DNA of 64,000 nt, from assembly GCA_947458455.1 (NCBI GenBank), contig CANGYJ010000009.1, positions 186,001-250,000 of the forward strand, read 5' to 3'. The notes beneath the pieces were generated by a model. It had not been told where the DNA came from and did no database searches. It saw only the letters and a list, made by a program, of their open reading frames with translations. This DNA is from Verrucomicrobiaceae bacterium (GTDB taxonomy: Bacteria; Verrucomicrobiota; Verrucomicrobiia; Verrucomicrobiales; Verrucomicrobiaceae). Made by a program: the position numbers and the translations under genes. Below are positions 60,593 through 64,000 of this stretch, one piece after another (the first letter of the stretch is position 1; every line of letters starts with the position of its first letter).

Positions 60593-61405
60593 ATGAGCAC
60601 CCCCGTCACCGCCAACAGCCCCCTCGGCGTTTTTGACTCCGGCGTGGGCGGGCTGACGGTCGTGCGGGCACTGCGGGATCTGCTGCCGAATGAATCCATC
60701 ATCTATCTCGGCGATACCGCTCGTGTGCCCTATGGCTCCAAATCGCCCGATACGATCCGGCGATTCTCCGTGGAGGATTCGCAGTTCCTCGTCTCGCATG
60801 GCGTGAAGGCCGTCGTTGTGGCCTGCAATACGGCCACCGCCCATGCGCTGCCCGTTTTGCAGGCCACCTTTCGCGTGCCGGTGATCGGCGTGCTCGGCCC
60901 CGGCGTGGAGGCCACGCTTTCGGAGTCATCCTGCGAACGTGTGGGCATCATCGGCACCGCCGGCACCATCCGCAGCCATGCGTATCAGCATGAGATCGCC
61001 ATGCGTAGGCCGGATATTATGATCGAGGCACGGGCCACGCCGCTGCTCGTGCCGTTCGTCGAGGAAGGCTGGATCGATCATCCAGCGCTCAAGTCCGTGC
61101 TGCGGGAGTATTTGAAGCCGTTGCTCGATAAAGGCATCGACACCCTCGTGCTCGGCTGCACGCACTACCCGCTGCTCATCCCCGTGCTGAAGCGCATGCT
61201 AGGCCAAAAAGTGCGTCTCGTGGACTCTGCCAGCACCTGCGCCGCGCATGTGAAAGCCAAGCTGGAGCAGGACAACCTGCTGCGGACGACCAAATCGAAG
61301 CCCTCCCTCGAAATTTATCTCACCGATCACTCCGAGCAGGCCGAGAACCTCGCGAAACGCTTCCTCGGCACAGATTTCGGCAAGGTGAAGAAGGCGGTGT
61401 TGTGA
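60593..61405 (+). CDS. murI: Glutamate racemase
   Basis: The 270-residue protein has the MurI features: 'LGVFDSGVGGLTVVRAL', 'YLGDTARVPYGSKS', catalytic Cys in 'VVACNTATA' and second catalytic Cys in 'VLGCTHYPLL'. It provides D-glutamate for peptidoglycan, showing that this bacterium keeps a murein pathway. It follows leuC by 51 bases on the same strand. It is cytoplasmic and of normal length. Confidence 0.97.
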   Translation: MSTPVTANSPLGVFDSGVGGLTVVRALRDLLPNESIIYLGDTARVPYGSKSPDTIRRFSVEDSQFLVSHGVKAVVVACNTATAHALPVLQATFRVPVIGVLGPGVEATLSESSCERVGIIGTAGTIRSHAYQHEIAMRRPDIMIEARATPLLVPFVEEGWIDHPALKSVLREYLKPLLDKGIDTLVLGCTHYPLLIPVLKRMLGQKVRLVDSASTCAAHVKAKLEQDNLLRTTKSKPSLEIYLTDHSEQAENLAKRFLGTDFGKVKKAVL

Positions 61406-61410
61406 GGGGA

Positions 61411-61446
61411 TCAAAAAACCGAGTGCTGGATTCGCATCCAGCACCC
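61411..61446 (-). terminator. Intrinsic terminator of peroxidase gene
   Basis: On the minus strand the stem GTGCTGGA/TCCAGCAC with a 6-base loop is followed by TCGG and six T residues (61413-61418). It lies about 37 bases after the peroxidase stop. On the plus strand the same hairpin lacks a T-run. Confidence 0.82.
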
Positions 61447-61482
61447 GGCGTGGTTCACCTCAACACATCTCCTTGAATCCGA

Positions 61483-63159
61483 TCAGCGGCTGCCACGGCG
61501 CGGGGGTGGCACGAGGAAGGCTGCATCGGAAATTTCGGTTTTGATGCCGGTGTTGCGGCGAATGATGCTGGCGAGCGTCTGCTGCTCAACGGCGCGAACG
61601 AGACCGCGTGGCAGATAATGCTGATACCAGAAGCGGTCGCCATCACGGCAGCGGCGGAATTGATCGGCGAGGATGCGAGTGAAGGTCTCACCCACCATGG
61701 AGCCGGGACGATCCGCCTCCGCGAGGCCGCCGACCCAGAGATCGACATCGGCAGGCGAGGTGTAAGCGGCGCGAAGCTCGCCGAGCACGGTGCGGTCGCG
61801 ATTGATGTCCTCAAAGCGGGTGACAAGAGGCAGCTTGAGGGCTTTGCGCATGTTCGCAAAGCTCGGCAGGCCGTGATCGCGACCGCGTTGGATGTTCAGC
61901 GAGGCGAGATCGAAGCCGCCGCTGCCGGGGGCACCGAAGAGGAAATCACGCACGTCATCGACGAGCCATTCATCGAGTTCCTGCGCACGCTGGGAGACCA
62001 GGCCACGAAGGATGGGATCGATGCCGTTGGTGGCATACACGGGCAGATTGAAGAAGGCGTGGCGTAGCGCCAGCGGCGTACCAGCCACATCTGTGCCGTC
62101 GGCGTTGCGCAAGAGGATCTGCGGCGAGAGCAGCGTGTGGCCGAGGCGGTAGGCGGCGGTGGCGAATTCATTCGAGACGCCGGTGTTCACCGTGGCGTCG
62201 TAGCCGCGATAAGCAGGCAGCGCATTGCCGATGAGCACGGGGAGGAACTCGCGGTAGGTGATGGCCTGAATTTCAGCGGCCACGATCATGCGGGCGAATT
62301 GATACGTCTCTTCGTCGTCCACGCCGGGGTTCGCTTTTTGATACTCGGTGGCCCAGTAGTTGTGCTCGCGAACGAAGAGCGTTTGGATGGCCATGAGGCC
62401 GATCTGCTCATTTACGCGCACATCTCCGGCGAGGTAAAACACGGGTCCGGGAGGTGCGTTCGGCAACCCGGCGGTGTTGAAGGGCAGCAGATCGCCTTCG
62501 CTGACTTTCAAGCGGCCCGTTCCATCAAGAGAACGCAGGCCGGTGGCACGCGCGGCATCGGAACCATAGACCATCGAGGCGTCGATGTAGGCGGTGATGG
62601 CGTTCGTTTGCTCGCGTTTGCCGCTGGTCATCGTGTAAATCGAGCGGGAGAGCGGGATGGTGGCCGTGCCGGTGCTGGTGGGGTCAAACGAGGGATCGCC
62701 AGCTGGCACGAGGATGGGGAAGGCCTCGGCAGGCGTGGCGGTCATCGTTTCATCGAGATCGTGGTCGATGAACTGGCCCCACTGCCAGAGCATGTCGCTA
62801 GCCCCGCGTGAATTCGGGCGCAGCATGGGCTGTTTGACGACCGCATTGCTCACGGCGCGGGCGCTGGGCCTCGTGGCACCGGCGGGTGAACTGGCTCCAT
62901 CGTCATATTCCGAGGGCGCGAGACGGATGAAGGCCTGTCCGGGCGTTCCCCAGGCGGCATTGGCGGTGTTGTTCGCGGAGCCATCGACGCTGCGAAATTC
63001 CGCCGGCAGGTCAAAGTCCGTGGCGGAACCGCCGGTGTTCGAGCCGGGCTTGTGCGCCCCCGGCTTCGGCGGCTGCGGGCGTGGGATCGGTGGCTGCTGA
63101 GCAAAGCCGCTGCTCAGAGCGAGCAGCAGCGCGGTGTGGATGAGGCCTGTGGTTTTCAT
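61483..63159 (-). CDS. Animal-type haem peroxidase, secreted
   Basis: The 558-residue product has a signal peptide (ending SSGFAQQ) and a Pro-rich linker. The An_peroxidase domain has distal His133 in 'WGQFIDHDLD', distal Arg264 in 'LFVREHNYWA', and proximal His341 in 'AAYRLGHTLL'; 'SLNIQRGRDHGLPSF' is the late family hallmark. Such enzymes oxidise halides or phenolic compounds with hydrogen peroxide. Bacterial members of the peroxicin/peroxinectin branch are known but uncommon. Its terminator separates it from murI. No dedicated maturation gene is adjacent. Confidence 0.93.
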   Translation of the reverse strand: MKTTGLIHTALLLALSSGFAQQPPIPRPQPPKPGAHKPGSNTGGSATDFDLPAEFRSVDGSANNTANAAWGTPGQAFIRLAPSEYDDGASSPAGATRPSARAVSNAVVKQPMLRPNSRGASDMLWQWGQFIDHDLDETMTATPAEAFPILVPAGDPSFDPTSTGTATIPLSRSIYTMTSGKREQTNAITAYIDASMVYGSDAARATGLRSLDGTGRLKVSEGDLLPFNTAGLPNAPPGPVFYLAGDVRVNEQIGLMAIQTLFVREHNYWATEYQKANPGVDDEETYQFARMIVAAEIQAITYREFLPVLIGNALPAYRGYDATVNTGVSNEFATAAYRLGHTLLSPQILLRNADGTDVAGTPLALRHAFFNLPVYATNGIDPILRGLVSQRAQELDEWLVDDVRDFLFGAPGSGGFDLASLNIQRGRDHGLPSFANMRKALKLPLVTRFEDINRDRTVLGELRAAYTSPADVDLWVGGLAEADRPGSMVGETFTRILADQFRRCRDGDRFWYQHYLPRGLVRAVEQQTLASIIRRNTGIKTEISDAAFLVPPPRRGSR

Positions 63160-63379
63160 GACGATGCGGTGGTTGTTGGTTAAGGCGGGATCGCCGGTTC
63201 GAATCGGTGTCCGTTGCTGTGGAAAGCCCGCCGAGCCTAAACCCCCGGCCTCGCCGAAAATGAATGATCGTTTATCTGCGAAGGTTGGGCGATGGCCGTG
63301 CGTTTGGGGCGGGTTTTAGTCGCCGTGAAGGCATGAAATGGCCCGTTGCTTTCACCACGGCGGATGGCAAAATCCCGAC

Positions 63380-63565
63380 ATGAGTCCATCCACGATTGAG
63401 ATCGAAAACCCGTCGCGCCAAGTTCCGGACAGGCAGGCAAAACCGGTCGTGAAGCCCGATCAGCGCTGGCGTGAGGCTTTTGGCGCCATGCGTGGGGAGC
63501 CGCTTCTGCGTGAGGCCGCCGCTCTGGGAGCGGAATGGCGTCAGAGTGAGAATCAGCGCCGCTGA
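63380..63565 (+). CDS. Putative antitoxin of second PIN pair
   Basis: From ATG 63380 the product is 61 residues (MSPSTIEIEN...). It has a basic middle, a 'RWREAFGAMRGEPLLREAAA' helix and a charged tail. It lies 3 bases before a PIN-domain gene, the expected antitoxin place. It shares no obvious sequence with the first-pair antitoxin at 238. I recognise no DNA-binding fold. The 220-base spacer 63160-63379 before it shows no other gene. Confidence 0.6.
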   Translation: MSPSTIEIENPSRQVPDRQAKPVVKPDQRWREAFGAMRGEPLLREAAALGAEWRQSENQRR

Positions 63566-63568
63566 GCC

Positions 63569-63991
63569 ATGTTTGTCGTGCTCGATACCAATCACTTCAC
63601 CGAGTTCATCGACGCCTCGGCGTTGGGAAGCATCTTGATGGGCCGTATCGACGAACGCGAAGCGCAGGTATTCTCATGCATTACCGCGGCAGAGGAAAGC
63701 CTGCGTGGATGGCTGGCTTTGCTGAACCGCAAGAAACCCGGGCAAGAGCAACTCGAAGCCTATTCGAAACTCCAACGCTGCTTGGAGACGCTCGGCAAAT
63801 TCAGCATCCTGCCATTCGATCAAGACGCGGCAGACCATTTTCAACGTCTCCAAGGTGAGCGAATTCCCATCGGCACGATGGATCTCAAAATCGCCTCCAT
63901 CTGCATCGCTTACGATGCCACCTTGCTATCGAGAAACCTGGTGGACTTCCAAAAAGTGCCCGGCCTGCGAGTCGAGAACTGGCTTGATTGA
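63569..63991 (+). CDS. PIN-domain ribonuclease toxin (VapC-like)
   Basis: The 140-residue protein begins 'MFVVLDTNHFTEF', with the first PIN Asp at residue 6. Acidic residues in 'AAEESLRGW' and the segment 'IGTMDLKIASICIAYDATLLSRNLVDF', with Asp and Asn, complete the active site. This is the FitB/VapC pattern (DTN, then E, then D, then RN-xDF). It is close to the classic VapC consensus, more so than the toxin at 462-896. It forms a TA module with the 61-residue gene before it. Confidence 0.88.
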   Translation: MFVVLDTNHFTEFIDASALGSILMGRIDEREAQVFSCITAAEESLRGWLALLNRKKPGQEQLEAYSKLQRCLETLGKFSILPFDQDAADHFQRLQGERIPIGTMDLKIASICIAYDATLLSRNLVDFQKVPGLRVENWLD

Positions 63992-64000
63992 TCAAAGGCG

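Noticed and set aside
58958..60844. A 628-codon minus-strand frame opposite leuC and murI
   Set aside because: It runs through two conserved genes and has shadow-like composition.

Overview
The window looks like chromosomal DNA of a GC-rich member of the Verrucomicrobiota, probably close to Prosthecobacter/Verrucomicrobiaceae. This is inferred from family content, not a database match. The signs are a PSCyt1/PSCyt2/DUF1553 protein, small single-haem PSCyt1 proteins, an SHD1-like tail, several DUF1080/LamG-like secreted proteins, many Sec signal peptides and lipoboxes, and very large secreted proteins ending in a shared calcium-motif C-terminal module. Few starts have a clear Shine-Dalgarno sequence. 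I saw no rRNA, tRNA, CRISPR array or transposase gene.

Layout. 0.2-0.9 kb: a PIN-toxin/antitoxin pair (a second pair closes the window at 63.4-64.0 kb). 0.9-7.1 kb: SNF2 helicase with an in-frame palindromic repeat, macrodomain protein, small lipoprotein, ABM monooxygenase, leucine-rich-repeat (LRR) protein, secreted esterase. 7.1-12.1 kb: a TetR gene and a DevC/DevA/DevB/TolC-type exporter operon, with matching 15-bp palindromes upstream of the regulator and of the exporter. 12.2-14.5 kb: a minus-strand set of FHA, LRR lipoprotein and cyclic-nucleotide-binding proteins. 14.6-25.2 kb: secreted proteins, a large cytochrome-like DUF1553 protein, a beta-helix carbohydrate-active protein and a lipase-like lipoprotein, with two gene remnants among them. 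25.2-31.3 kb: folC with a response regulator, a serine hydrolase, ychF and recQ. 31.4-35.2 kb: coiled-coil lipoprotein, PSCyt1 protein, TIM-barrel isomerase and a double thioredoxin-fold protein. 35.2-35.5 kb: a repeat-dense spacer. 35.5-39.2 kb: a sugar-acid dehydratase of the IlvD/Edd family and htpG. 39.3-54.7 kb: a secreted repeat protein, a decayed CAP-domain gene, a TlpA-like protein, lnt, a decayed M14 peptidase gene and a 2893-residue metzincin/Calx-beta protein. 54.9-63.2 kb: solitary oligopeptide-type binding protein, SGNH hydrolase, Gly-rich RRM protein, PSCyt1 protein, leuC, murI and an animal-type haem peroxidase.

Main themes. First, repeats shape genes: a 101-bp palindromic element lies in frame inside the SNF2 ATPase core, and a gap-free relative lies intergenically 33 kb away. 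Second, at least four loci are gene remnants (broken membrane ORF, C-terminal tail of a secreted protein, CAP-domain protein, M14 peptidase), so this chromosome segment is actively losing genes. Third, the giant secreted protein shows a domain-in-domain insertion whose block is out of phase with the module repeat. The exporter operon is the clearest functional unit, with a readable regulatory prediction.
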